From Alicyclobacillus tolerans (lineage in GTDB: Bacteria > Bacillota > Bacilli > Alicyclobacillales > Alicyclobacillaceae), in assembly GCF_900142255.1 (NCBI RefSeq), contig NZ_FRAF01000001.1:180106-244105 (forward strand): 64,000 nt of DNA, written 5' to 3'. Below, piece after piece: positions 31,149-40,085 of this stretch (position 1 is the first letter of the stretch; each line of letters starts with the position of its first letter). The position numbers and the translations under genes are program-made. The notes under the pieces are model-generated. The model did not search any database. It was given only the letters and a program-made list of their open reading frames with translations, and was not told where the DNA came from.

Positions 31149-31176
31149 AAAAACCCCGCACCGAAATGGTCGGGGT
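31149..31176 (-). terminator. Terminator after crh
   Basis: Minus strand ACCCCGACC ... GGTGCGGGGT with one bulge, followed by TTTTT (31149-31153). Ends the msmX-crh unit before the pfkA promoter. Confidence 0.8.
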
Positions 31177-31194
31177 ATCCCAAGAATAATTTGC

Positions 31195-31452
31195 TTATTC
31201 GTTCGATTCAAGAAGACTGACCAGCGAATCCAGAGCGGCCTCTTCATCCGATCCATCAACTCGGAGTGTAATTTGTTCTCCTTTGGCAAAGGCCATAGAC
31301 ATAACACCCAGAATACTTTTAGCATCTACAAACTGACCATTTTTTCCGATTTTTACATCGCTGCTAAACGAAGAAGCAGTTTTTACAAAATTTGCCGCCG
31401 ATCTCGCTGATAAGCCTTGCACTAGTTGAATCTGCACATCTTTTTCACGCAT
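31195..31452 (-). CDS. crh: Catabolite repression HPr-like protein Crh
   Basis: 85 residues with the HPr fold. The phosphotransfer His15 of HPr is Ser15 (GLSARSAA), while Arg17 and the regulatory Ser46 (DAKSILGVMSMA) are kept. Such a protein cannot pass phosphate in the sugar PTS but can be phosphorylated by HPr kinase and act as CcpA corepressor, as Crh does. B. subtilis Crh has Gln at 15, so Ser is a variant. It lies 47 bases after msmX and ends at its own terminator; no hprK or yvcJKL is nearby. GGAGG seven bases upstream sets the ATG. Confidence 0.85.
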   Translation of the reverse strand: MREKDVQIQLVQGLSARSAANFVKTASSFSSDVKIGKNGQFVDAKSILGVMSMAFAKGEQITLRVDGSDEEAALDSLVSLLESNE

Positions 31453-31499
31453 GCAAATCCCTCCTGATTTTCCTTCAGACTATTTTGCCATCCAGACGC

Positions 31500-32651
31500 T
31501 TACGCGTCTACTGTCACGGGCGAAGTTTTTTCCGTGTGGTGGAAAACTACCGCCTGCTCTGTGTCTGCGTGGAAAAGATGAATTTTGTTTAAATCAATCG
31601 CCAATTTCACTGGCTCACCAGGATGGAAATGGAATCTGGAATTTACACGCGCAATCATAGACTGACTACCAGCCGACACGTGCAGATAAACCTCAGAACC
31701 CATATGCTCCGTAACTTCAACTTTAGCGTCGACTACTGCTTCTGGATAAGTAGAAAGCATCATTTCTTCATTGTGTACATCTTCTGGACGCACACCAAGA
31801 ACCATTTCTTTACCTACCGCCCCCTCACTCTTCAGGGTTGCATAACGCCCTTCCGGCAAGAGGATGGAGAAGCCTGGAGCACGGAAATAAAGTTTCCCTG
31901 CTTCTTCAGCAATTTCACCACGCAAGAAGTTCATGGCTGGTGAACCGATAAATCCAGCGACAAACATATTGGCAGGACGACTGTAGACAATTTGCGGTGT
32001 GTCGCACTGTTGGACAATACCATCTTTCATTACCACAATCCGGTCACCCATTGTCATAGCTTCCGTCTGATCGTGGGTTACATAAATCATGGTTGTTTGA
32101 ATCCGTTGATGCAATTTACGAATTTCCGCGCGCATCTGAACGCGCAATTTGGCGTCAAGGTTGGAGAGCGGTTCGTCCATCAGAAAGACTTGCGGCTCGC
32201 GAACAATAGCTCGACCGAGCGCAACACGTTGACGCTGACCACCGGAAAGAGCTTTTGGTTTACGATCGAGCAGATGCTCAATATCCAAAATTTTAGCTGC
32301 CTCACGAACACGTTTGTCAATCTCTGATTTAGAGAATTTTCTCAACTTCAAACCAAAAGCCATATTCTGGTATACTGACATGTGAGGATAGAGCGCATAG
32401 TTCTGGAAAACCATAGCAATGTCTCGATCTTTAGGCGCTACGTCATTCACACGGCGATCGCCAATATATAAATCGCCGCCTGTAATATCTTCGAGACCAG
32501 CAATCATTCGTAACGTGGTAGTTTTACCACAACCGGATGGTCCGACAAAAACAACAAATTCCTTATCCTGAATTTCTAAATTGAAATCTTTTACAACAAT
32601 TGTGTCAGCAGTATATTTTTTATAAATATGATCTAATTTCACGCGTGCCAC
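31500..32651 (-). CDS. msmX: Multi-sugar ABC importer ATPase, MsmX/UgpC type
   Basis: 383 residues. Walker A GPSGCGKTT, Q-loop FQNYALYP, signature LSGGQRQR, Walker B VFLMDEPLSNLDAKLR, then the regulatory TOBE/OB part (VLGVRPEDVH, MGSEVYLHVSAG). This architecture belongs to the shared ATPases that energise several carbohydrate importers. No permease or binding protein is adjacent, supporting a shared role. GTG 32651 lies seven bases after GGAGG. Confidence 0.93.
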   Translation of the reverse strand: MARVKLDHIYKKYTADTIVVKDFNLEIQDKEFVVFVGPSGCGKTTTLRMIAGLEDITGGDLYIGDRRVNDVAPKDRDIAMVFQNYALYPHMSVYQNMAFGLKLRKFSKSEIDKRVREAAKILDIEHLLDRKPKALSGGQRQRVALGRAIVREPQVFLMDEPLSNLDAKLRVQMRAEIRKLHQRIQTTMIYVTHDQTEAMTMGDRIVVMKDGIVQQCDTPQIVYSRPANMFVAGFIGSPAMNFLRGEIAEEAGKLYFRAPGFSILLPEGRYATLKSEGAVGKEMVLGVRPEDVHNEEMMLSTYPEAVVDAKVEVTEHMGSEVYLHVSAGSQSMIARVNSRFHFHPGEPVKLAIDLNKIHLFHADTEQAVVFHHTEKTSPVTVDA

Positions 32652-32780
32652 AAAAGTTCCTCCCCATTTCCAAGTATGACAGGACGAACCCGTCTTCTGC
32701 TCATTCCATCGTAACTGAAATTCGTTTTGCAGGCGATGGGCAACTTGCACGCTCTTTGTTCATTCAGATAGGCAACCTGC

Positions 32781-33884
32781 CTATTCGGTTTCTGTTCCCG
32801 GAAACTTCTGATGGCTGTTTCGCTTTGCCACTTCATTGGCCAAGTAGAGAGAAAGTGCATCTTCAAAGCGGCGTACATCATATCCAGTAGATTCGCGCAA
32901 ACGCTCAATTCGATTGAGCAGCGTATTGCGATGGACAAACATTCTGCGTGCTGCCTCACTGACATTCAAATGAGCCTGCATCATAGCTTGCAAAGTTCCC
33001 GCCAAATCGGGTGGCAGAGGAAATGGATACCCATTGACTCGTGAAGAAGCAGCATGTAAAAGCAATCGGTCATAGGAGCCATCAATCGACATCAAAGTGA
33101 GATATGGCAAACCTTCCGCAAAAGTCAGCAGCCGCTGCTGCGCCTCCTGTTGGTGACGCTGCACAAACCATTGGTGGACCATTGCCAGACTGAGAATAGC
33201 ACGCTTGGTCAGCCGTGCATCATCCATGCGCTCCGAGACCAATACACGTACCGTCAAAAGTGCATCCGACTCCAATGCAGCAATCACGCTATAGAGCAAT
33301 TGACAGAGACTTGTCCGCTCACTTTCCTCTCCATCTGCCAAAGGAGAGCCCAGTAACTGAAACCCCGTATCCAAAGATGACAAAGGTTGCGCCAACAGCA
33401 GAGCTGATTCTCCTTGCTCAAACCAATACATCCAATCGGGAGAGAGATGGGCCAGTATAATTTCTTCCGTCAATTGACGTATTTCATCTTCTAAAACACC
33501 TGGTTTCATTTGAAACCAGAGCAAATAAGCCGGTACCAAAGTATCCAATTTATCCTCGTCTTCCACCTTTATGGTTGACCAACGCTCTATGAGCGCTGGT
33601 AACGTTAACAAGTTGGCCTCTGTTAACCAAACATGGGGTTGAAAAGATTTTCTCCCCATTCCGACCCGGGCACGAAACAGACGACGAGTCTCTTCTATCG
33701 CATTGCGCAAGGATGCCGTCAGATATTGATTTTTCACCACCAACCAGACATCGTCATCAAAGGCAAAGAACGATTCCTCACTGGAAAGTGACTGTTGGCT
33801 TCTGGAAGCAGCAGAAACCCAGCGATACTCCGCCTGCGCAGCCTGCAACCAGTACTCCAGCAAAGGTTTCAACTCATTCCACAA
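32781..33884 (-). CDS. PucR/CdaR-type transcriptional regulator
   Basis: About 367 residues. The last 60 are the PucR C-terminal helix-turn-helix (HLNVSEAARRMFVHRNTLLNRIERLRESTGYDVRRFEDALSLYLA), identical in layout to CdaR/PucR proteins. The N-terminal 250 residues show no GAF or purine-catabolism domain I can name. TTG 33884 is eight bases after GGGGG. It is divergent from the malic enzyme, a likely target. A small hairpin, ATAGGCA / TGCCTAT at 32768-32784, spans its stop. Confidence 0.85.
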   Translation of the reverse strand: MWNELKPLLEYWLQAAQAEYRWVSAASRSQQSLSSEESFFAFDDDVWLVVKNQYLTASLRNAIEETRRLFRARVGMGRKSFQPHVWLTEANLLTLPALIERWSTIKVEDEDKLDTLVPAYLLWFQMKPGVLEDEIRQLTEEIILAHLSPDWMYWFEQGESALLLAQPLSSLDTGFQLLGSPLADGEESERTSLCQLLYSVIAALESDALLTVRVLVSERMDDARLTKRAILSLAMVHQWFVQRHQQEAQQRLLTFAEGLPYLTLMSIDGSYDRLLLHAASSRVNGYPFPLPPDLAGTLQAMMQAHLNVSEAARRMFVHRNTLLNRIERLRESTGYDVRRFEDALSLYLANEVAKRNSHQKFPGTETE

Positions 33885-34104
33885 GCATTTCACCCCCATG
33901 AATTAGGCCATCCCAACAAATGTACGATTCTATCGACAGTAATCGACCCAAGGATTCTATTAAACATGATACAATGAAGGACATTCAATACAACATGAAG
34001 CATTGCAAGTTCCTTGCTCCCAGTGTCAGCGGGTTTCTTTTTCAACGGACTTGTGTCTTTGCTTCCTCCGAGACCACTACTTTTACAAGGAGGCATCATT
34101 TTTT

Positions 34105-35535
34105 ATGGAAGTCCATAATGGTGCAGCTATCTCTCTCATTTTCCGCCTTGAGTTGAATACAAACGTCACGTCTTTTGCACGCGTGGCAAGCTTGGTTGGT
34201 GACAACGGCGGAGACATCATCGCTGTGGACGTCATTCGCGTCAGCAAAGAGACCATGGTCCGCGACGTCACCATTAATGTAAATAATCGCGATCACGGTC
34301 ATAAAATTGCATCGCTTCTCAATGAAGAAAACGGTATTACAGTGGTTGCTGTATCAGACCGGACTTTCCTTGTCCATCTGGGCGGTAAAATTGAAGTAAC
34401 GCCAAAACTTCAAGTGAAAAACCGCGACGATTTAAGCCGTGTATACACGCCACATGTTGCTCGTATTTGCGAGGCTATTCACGAAGACCCATCAAAAGCG
34501 TTCCAGTTGACCATCAAGCGCAACACGGTGGCTGTGGTCTCGGACGGCACGGCAGTCTTAGGTTTGGGAGATATTGGACCTCGTGCCGCAATGCCTGTCA
34601 TGGAAGGGAAAGCCATGCTCTTCAAACAATTCGCCAATGTTGACGCTTTCCCCATTTGCCTGGATACAAAAGACCCTGACGAAATTGTCTCTATTGTCAA
34701 AGCTATTGCACCAGCATTTGGCGGCATTAATTTAGAAGACATCGCTTCACCACGTTGTTTTTACATTGAAGAAAAATTGAAACAGGAATTGGATATCCCC
34801 GTTTTCCATGACGATCAGCATGGCACAGCTGTTGTACTTTTGGCTGGTCTTATTAACGCCACCAAAATCGTCCAAAAACCGATGGAATCTCTGAAAGTTG
34901 TCGTCGTAGGAATTGGTGCTGCAGGTGTAGCCTGCACAAAAATGATGCTTGCGGCAGGAATCAAAAATATTCTCGGCGTAACTTTGGAAGGCGTTCTTCA
35001 TCGCGGCAAAACGTATGAAAACGACATATGGAATTGGTATGCTGAACATACCAATCCAGAAAACGTTGAGGGCGATCTCGCCAGTGCCATTCAGGGGGCA
35101 GACGTTTTTGTTGGTGTATCTGGCCCAGGCGTCCTCAAAGTAGAACATATTAAGAGTATGGCCAAAGATCCCATTGTTTTTGCCATGGCTAATCCAACAC
35201 CTGAGATTCAACCTGAGTTAGCTGCGCCGTACGTGCGAGTACTAGCTACTGGTCGTTCGGACTATCCGAACCAAATCAATAATGTGCTCTGCTTCCCTGG
35301 TATTTTTAAAGGCGCATTGCAAGCACGAGCATACACCATTAACGAAGAAATGAAACTGGCAGCGGCGCACGCCATTGCCAACAGTGTTAAGGACGAAGAA
35401 TTGACGGAAGACTATATTATTCCTTCTGTATTTAATACGCGCGTAGTCAAAGCTGTTTCTGACGCTGTGGCTAAAGCAGCAGTCGCTTCAGGAGTGGCAC
35501 GACGCGAATCCATATCGGCAACCTACAACTTTTAA
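34105..35535 (+). CDS. NAD-dependent malic enzyme with N-terminal ACT domain
   Basis: Oxidative decarboxylation of malate to pyruvate. About 476 residues. An ACT-type domain (residues 1-80, LIFRLELNTNVTSFARVASLVGDNGGDI) suggests allosteric control. The catalytic part has Tyr in SRVYTPHVA, Lys in MPVMEGKAMLFK, the metal-site EDIASPRCF and DDQHGTA, and the NAD fold VVVGIGAAGVACTKMM. ATG 34105 follows GGAGG by 11 bases. Divergent to a PucR-type regulator, and followed by a strong hairpin before the MFS gene. Confidence 0.94.
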   Translation: MEVHNGAAISLIFRLELNTNVTSFARVASLVGDNGGDIIAVDVIRVSKETMVRDVTINVNNRDHGHKIASLLNEENGITVVAVSDRTFLVHLGGKIEVTPKLQVKNRDDLSRVYTPHVARICEAIHEDPSKAFQLTIKRNTVAVVSDGTAVLGLGDIGPRAAMPVMEGKAMLFKQFANVDAFPICLDTKDPDEIVSIVKAIAPAFGGINLEDIASPRCFYIEEKLKQELDIPVFHDDQHGTAVVLLAGLINATKIVQKPMESLKVVVVGIGAAGVACTKMMLAAGIKNILGVTLEGVLHRGKTYENDIWNWYAEHTNPENVEGDLASAIQGADVFVGVSGPGVLKVEHIKSMAKDPIVFAMANPTPEIQPELAAPYVRVLATGRSDYPNQINNVLCFPGIFKGALQARAYTINEEMKLAAAHAIANSVKDEELTEDYIIPSVFNTRVVKAVSDAVAKAAVASGVARRESISATYNF

Positions 35536-35549
35536 CAATCCTCTGAAAC

Positions 35550-35591
35550 GGGGCTGCCCATAAGCCATCTCGATAGATTATGGGCAGCCCC
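35550..35591 (+). terminator. 14-bp perfect hairpin after malic enzyme, without a U-run
   Basis: GGGGCTGCCCATAA (35550-35563) pairs perfectly with TTATGGGCAGCCCC (35578-35591) around a 14-base loop. The next bases are AGCCAGGAA, so a classical rho-independent terminator is incomplete. It may end or stabilise the malic enzyme transcript, or attenuate read-through to the MFS gene. Confidence 0.55.
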
Positions 35592-35711
35592 AGCCAGGAA
35601 ATCCAAAAACATCTGAAAACCTGCACGACTAAAATTAAATTCTTTATTTTACGTCTTGCTCACCAAGGAAGACACGTGTATGCTTGCGTCTGTAGATTGT
35701 AAGGAAGGAAC

Positions 35712-36935
35712 GTGAGCACCTTGGTGTACAGACTAGCGTTTTTCTTATCCCTCTTTGGCATGTTCACGTTTGGCGCGATCGACATGACACGCGGTGTAGC
35801 AGCGCCACTCATGCAATCAGGATGGCATCTCAGTTACTTACAACTAGGCTATTTATTTACCATCAACTCTCTCGGCTACTTGCTCGGTTCCTTTATCGCC
35901 GGCTGGATTCTTGATAGATTTGGCATATCTGCTTGTTCAAAAGCAGGTGCACTGCTTTCCAGTATGGGTCTTATTGGCGTTTTACAATCTCCAAACTATG
36001 AACTAGCCATGGTTAGTTTCGCTTTTGTCGGCACTGGTACAGGTGTATTGGAAATTGGTGTCAACGGCATTGTACCCTTAATTTCTAGAGAACCTTCCGA
36101 CAATTCACGTCGTTTCAATACCTTGCACGGTTTCTACGGTGTAGGTTGTGTCATATTCCCAGTTCTTGCTGCCTGGCTTATGCATCGCAGCGGTAACTGG
36201 CAAAGTGGTTACTGGCTCACATCTGCTTTAATGGTAACCCTATTTCTTGCAACGCTTTTCTTTCCATATCGCAAAGTCGCCCCCAGCAAAGAATCGCCTG
36301 TAAAAAATACTTTGAAAGTGACAAAGCAGCATTCCCCGTGGCGTAGCCCTGTTTTTTTTGGCTTTGCTACTGCACTTACCGTCTATGTCATGATCGAAAG
36401 CGGGCTGGCTTCTTGGCTGCCCACTTATATGGTACATGTACACAGAACAACCCTTCATGTAGGCTCACTCTACTTAACAGGCTTCTATTTTTTGTTCACC
36501 TGTGGTCGCTTGAGCGGACAGTTTTGGGTACATCGCTTAGGAGAATACCGCTCCATTTATTTGGCTGGAAGTCTCTTGTTGCTCAGTCTCTTAGTGACTG
36601 TATGCTTCCCATCCACAACCGTCCTCCTTATGGTAGCTGGAGCCGGATGCTCCGTTATCTTTCCAACTGTTGTGGCTATTGCGAGTCACGCATTCCCACG
36701 CAATGTAGGAACAGTCTTAGGAATTCTCTTTACAGCAGCTGGCATTGGCAGCCTGGCTATTAACACCATCATTGGTTTTTTGGCAACAGAACTCGGACTG
36801 CAAAAAGCGTTTTGGATTTTCCCGTTACTGGTTGCCTTTGTGCTTCTCTCAGTACTGGCTACTCATTTGCTTGATAACCGTCGGCGCACAGCAATTGAAA
36901 TGGCCATAAGAGACACAGCCGATTATCCTATATAA
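35712..36935 (+). CDS. Major facilitator superfamily transporter
   Basis: 407 residues with 12 hydrophobic segments. Motif A-like GWILDRFG after helix 2 and a second GRLSGQFWVHRLG after helix 8 mark it as MFS. The overall pattern, with IPI/GVN-type loops (LEIGVNGIVPLISREPSDNSRRFNTLHGFYGVGCVIFP), resembles the FucP/sugar-permease or YfkF-like branch. The substrate is not predictable. GTG 35712 follows AAGGAAGG closely. It may share transcription with the malic enzyme if the intervening hairpin is leaky. Confidence 0.88.
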   Translation: MSTLVYRLAFFLSLFGMFTFGAIDMTRGVAAPLMQSGWHLSYLQLGYLFTINSLGYLLGSFIAGWILDRFGISACSKAGALLSSMGLIGVLQSPNYELAMVSFAFVGTGTGVLEIGVNGIVPLISREPSDNSRRFNTLHGFYGVGCVIFPVLAAWLMHRSGNWQSGYWLTSALMVTLFLATLFFPYRKVAPSKESPVKNTLKVTKQHSPWRSPVFFGFATALTVYVMIESGLASWLPTYMVHVHRTTLHVGSLYLTGFYFLFTCGRLSGQFWVHRLGEYRSIYLAGSLLLLSLLVTVCFPSTTVLLMVAGAGCSVIFPTVVAIASHAFPRNVGTVLGILFTAAGIGSLAINTIIGFLATELGLQKAFWIFPLLVAFVLLSVLATHLLDNRRRTAIEMAIRDTADYPI

Positions 36936-36990
36936 TCTATGGATGCGGCTTAACCATCGGCCCGATGCATCAACCCGCTGTGCTTCTGCT

Positions 36991-37740
36991 TCAATTCTTT
37001 TCTTCCAGGGCATCGCGAATGTCTTCCAGACAATCTGTGATCATAGCGTCAACTCCTGCACTTGTCAGTTTTTGCGCTGCCTCTCGGTGATTGACTGTAT
37101 AGACATGAACTCGTATGCCCTGGGCTTGTAGGATCTCAAGCGTGGACAGGTCAAGCAGCCGATAGTCCGGATGGTAAGCGTTTGCCTTCCAATGTTTCAT
37201 ATAAACCCATGGTTGATGAATTGGCTCTGCTACCAGAAGACCTGTCTGAGCTTGAGATTCCATTTCCTTTAAAATACATAGCAAAGGGTGCTGAAAAGAC
37301 GAAAAAATAACTTTCTCCAACATTCGATATTGCTTTACCAAGGATAAAACACGTTGTGCCAGTCTGTCATAGGACGGATTGCCCCTACTCCTTTTCAATT
37401 CCAGATTGACAGTCATATACGGCGCCCGCTTTACAACCCAGTCCAAAACTTCTTCCAAAGTAGGAATGCGGCAGTCAGAAAACTCTGCACCTTTCCAACT
37501 TCCCGCATCAAGTTGTCGAAGTTCATGAGAACTTTTTTCTTCCACCCATCCTCTACCATTCGTAGTGCGTTCCAATCTATTATCATGGATAATGACAGGC
37601 ACACCATCACCGCTCAAGTGGACATCCAGTTCTATACCATCCGCACCATGAATGCTTGCTTGTTCAAATGCAAGCATTGTATTCTCCGGGTATTTTAAAG
37701 AATATCCTCTATGCGCCCAAATTTGTGTACGTTTTTCCAA
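36991..37740 (-). CDS. Glycerophosphodiester phosphodiesterase
   Basis: 249 residues, cytosolic (no signal peptide). The GDPD signature is clear: WAHRGYSLKYPENTMLAFEQA with catalytic His, GADGIELDVHLSGDGVPVIIHDNRLERTTNGRG with metal-binding Glu/Asp and second His, then NLELKR and a C-terminal GIRVHVYTVNHREAAQKLTSAGVDAMITD. Hydrolyses deacylated phospholipids to glycerol 3-phosphate and alcohol. TTG 37740 follows GGAGG by seven bases. It converges with the MFS gene, 55 bases apart. The short form resembles cytosolic GlpQ/UgpQ-like enzymes. Confidence 0.93.
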   Translation of the reverse strand: MEKRTQIWAHRGYSLKYPENTMLAFEQASIHGADGIELDVHLSGDGVPVIIHDNRLERTTNGRGWVEEKSSHELRQLDAGSWKGAEFSDCRIPTLEEVLDWVVKRAPYMTVNLELKRSRGNPSYDRLAQRVLSLVKQYRMLEKVIFSSFQHPLLCILKEMESQAQTGLLVAEPIHQPWVYMKHWKANAYHPDYRLLDLSTLEILQAQGIRVHVYTVNHREAAQKLTSAGVDAMITDCLEDIRDALEEKN

Positions 37741-37886
37741 TGGATTTCCTCCACTACCAGGATATAATCACAGCTACATCTATGATAGTACGCCATTATG
37801 AAGATCTCGTAAAAAAAGAGTTCATCTTGAGAATTTTGGGCAAAATGTACATATCCTTGCGAAGAAATCAGGCATGTTTTTGAGGA

Positions 37887-38372
37887 ATGAAAGGAGGGAA
37901 TGGTATCGTAGACAAGCTGGAAAGTGGCATGATTCATCTGCAGGAGCAATTGCGTCTTCCATCCGGCCAACCTGTTCCGACAAAAACAAGCTCAAATACG
38001 ATACAAGAAAATACGGATACATTAACAGAAATTTTAAAAGCCTGGAAAACTACGATTGAGCAGACCGATCCTGCTATTCACGTCTGCCTCAATCCTACGG
38101 TTGGAGTCAACAGTTTGCTGATAACGGACGATTTGGCTGCATGTACTGTGACACTCACAATGCTGGAAGGAACTGAAGATGTCAAACTTACCGTAAACAA
38201 TGGTAAGTGGTCAGATCGAGGACAAGCTTGGTCCGATGAACAAATACTCTATCAGGGACCGATCCATCAGTCTTTTTTAAACGAAGCGTTTTTACCCGTT
38301 TGGCTAACCTGGTACAAACAAGCCCTTATTGATCGCCGCCGAAAGCACGGCTTGATGTCAGATAACCTGTAA
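37887..38372 (+). CDS. Hypothetical cytosolic protein
   Basis: 161 codons with normal codon use. No motif recognised. The middle (TDPAIHVCLNPTVGVNSLLITDDLAACTVTLTMLEGTEDVKLTVNNGKWSDRG) looks like a small beta domain; the C-terminus is helical and basic. The start is unclear: a good GGAGGG lies inside the reading frame at about 37893, with no ATG, GTG or TTG seven to nine bases after it, so initiation may be at ATG 37887 or at a rare codon. It stands alone between divergent glpQ-like and convergent htrA genes. Confidence 0.55.
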   Translation: MKGGNGIVDKLESGMIHLQEQLRLPSGQPVPTKTSSNTIQENTDTLTEILKAWKTTIEQTDPAIHVCLNPTVGVNSLLITDDLAACTVTLTMLEGTEDVKLTVNNGKWSDRGQAWSDEQILYQGPIHQSFLNEAFLPVWLTWYKQALIDRRRKHGLMSDNL

Positions 38373-38399
38373 CTTCTCTCTTCAACTGTATACAACAGC

Positions 38400-38436
38400 A
38401 AAAAAGTGGCAGAAAGACGTTACGCGTCCCTGCCAC
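38400..38436 (-). terminator. Terminator of htrA
   Basis: Minus strand GTGGCAG and CTGCCAC enclose a second pair GACG/CGTC, followed by TTTTTT. It lies 28 bases after the htrA stop. Confidence 0.85.
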
Positions 38437-38463
38437 ATACTGAAATGAACGGATCGTCCAATT

Positions 38464-39774
38464 TTAATTAAAGAGCGAACTGCTATTTCCGCCAGAAACT
38501 TGCGGCGTTATGAAAGGATTGCTGTTCTGGTTACTTTGACTGTTGTTTCCACCTATATCAGTTGTATTTGGTGATTTCAACTCACTCAGTTTTACGTGTA
38601 AGGTCTCTTTTTTCGAACCGTCATAAACCGTCAACGTTACAACGTCTCCTGGTTTCATACCAAATAACTCTGTACGCAAATCAGCAGCATCTGTAATTTG
38701 ATGACCATTCAAAGCCACTATAACATCGCCCACTTTTAAGCCAGATGCTTGAGCGTACGGTGTATCCACCGACTGCACATACACGCCGTAATCTACAGGA
38801 ACATTCGGCCAATACGGTTGAGGAACCGACTGCAACGACATTGCTGTGATACCAAGTGCCGGGTGTACAGCATGACCTGTGCGAATAATTTCAAACGCTA
38901 TTTCTTGCACTTCATTGGAAGGAATGGCAAAACCCATACTCTGAAATCCTTGAGCCACAATTTTGCTGCTGTTTATGCCCATGACCTGCCCCTGCAAATT
39001 CAGTAATGGACCCCCACTGTTGCCAGGGTTAATGGGCGCGTCTGTCTGAATAACCGGTTGATAATCAAGAATTTGTTGAGAATTGGGCTCTTCCACTGGC
39101 ATATCGCGATTAAGACCACTGATGATGCCGGATGTCACAGTTTCCGAGAAATTTAAACCACCCGGTGTACCAATGGCCACAGCAGGTTCTCCAACCTGTA
39201 AATGATTCGAGTTGACAAATTGTGCTGGCTGTACACCTGCAAATACTTTGCTAGGCACCTTGAGCACGGCCAAATCGGTATAGGGATCTGTCCCAACCAC
39301 CTGTGCTTTGACAGTTTTACCATTACTCAATACAATCTGTACACCTGCTCCACCTTGAACGACGTGATTGTTCGTCACAATATAGGCTGTATTTTGATGT
39401 TGATAGAAATATACACCCGATCCGATATCCGATTGCTGGAGAGTAGACTGATTGCTGAACGGATTCTGGACCGAATCATAATTGACCACTGCCACAACAT
39501 CAGGTTTCATTTTTTTTGCAACTTGAGTAATAGCACTGTTTACATTGACATTAATATTCTCTGATACGGGTGCTACATTAGGAGTTGAACCATAGGGTAG
39601 AAAGGAACCCGTATTGTTACTATTTTGCGTATTTAAAAATGACGAAAAGGCAAAAGTAGCTCCGCTACCGACAAGTGCCGAGAGTATGACAACGCTTGCC
39701 CATTTTCCCACAGAGCGAATTGTGCTGCCAGTAGCTTGCAGGTGTTTTGGCTCTCTATCACGATAGAAACCCAT
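38464..39774 (-). CDS. htrA: HtrA/DegP-type membrane serine protease
   Basis: 436 residues. One membrane helix at about 25-47 anchors it with the protease outside. Catalytic triad: His in TNNHVV, Asp in TDPYTDLAVLKV, Ser in GNSGGPLL. A PDZ domain covers about 310-400 (YVQSVDTPYAQASGLKVGDVIVALNGHQI), followed by an Asn/Ser-rich tail. It degrades misfolded secreted proteins. ATG 39774 is seven bases after GGAGG. The upstream region has a tandem TTCAAG repeat typical of response-regulator sites, consistent with envelope-stress control. Confidence 0.95.
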   Translation of the reverse strand: MGFYRDREPKHLQATGSTIRSVGKWASVVILSALVGSGATFAFSSFLNTQNSNNTGSFLPYGSTPNVAPVSENINVNVNSAITQVAKKMKPDVVAVVNYDSVQNPFSNQSTLQQSDIGSGVYFYQHQNTAYIVTNNHVVQGGAGVQIVLSNGKTVKAQVVGTDPYTDLAVLKVPSKVFAGVQPAQFVNSNHLQVGEPAVAIGTPGGLNFSETVTSGIISGLNRDMPVEEPNSQQILDYQPVIQTDAPINPGNSGGPLLNLQGQVMGINSSKIVAQGFQSMGFAIPSNEVQEIAFEIIRTGHAVHPALGITAMSLQSVPQPYWPNVPVDYGVYVQSVDTPYAQASGLKVGDVIVALNGHQITDAADLRTELFGMKPGDVVTLTVYDGSKKETLHVKLSELKSPNTTDIGGNNSQSNQNSNPFITPQVSGGNSSSLFN

Positions 39775-39894
39775 CACAACTCCTCCTCGCTTTGCGGTTC
39801 TGACTGTGCGCTTTTCATAAACTCTAAATAGAGGTTTTGTAAGCCTTGAGGGCTAATGAACTACAGTCTCGAACCATCACTTTCAACGTCTTAC

Positions 39895-39927
39895 AGTATA
39901 GACAGACTTTCTTGAAATACTCTTGAA
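39895..39927 (-). promoter_or_regulatory. htrA promoter region with tandem TTCAAG-N5-TTCAAG
   Basis: Minus strand -10 TATACT (39895-39900). The direct repeat TTCAAG AGTAT TTCAAG (39911-39927) has an 11-base period and overlaps where the -35 should be. Six-base repeats spaced by five are the usual layout for OmpR-family response regulators. Which regulator binds is unknown. The rest of this 311-base gap (39775-40085) holds only AT-rich sequence and the odhB terminator. Confidence 0.5.
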
Positions 39928-40020
39928 AGAAGCCTTTTGATTTGTTTTTTTCTACATTGAATTCAAAAATAGCCTATGTAAAAATTGTTACTTCAGAGGA
40001 AATTCATTTCCGCTTCATAA

Positions 40021-40052
40021 AAAAATCCCCGCATACCACAAGGGTACACGGG
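40021..40052 (-). terminator. Terminator of odhAB
   Basis: Minus strand CCCG ... TACC loop GGTA ... CGGG (40028-40052) followed by a run of Ts (rc of 40019-40025). It ends the odhA-odhB transcript. Confidence 0.7.
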
Positions 40053-40085
40053 AACTGTGGGTAAAAAGAAACTGGCTTACATGAA

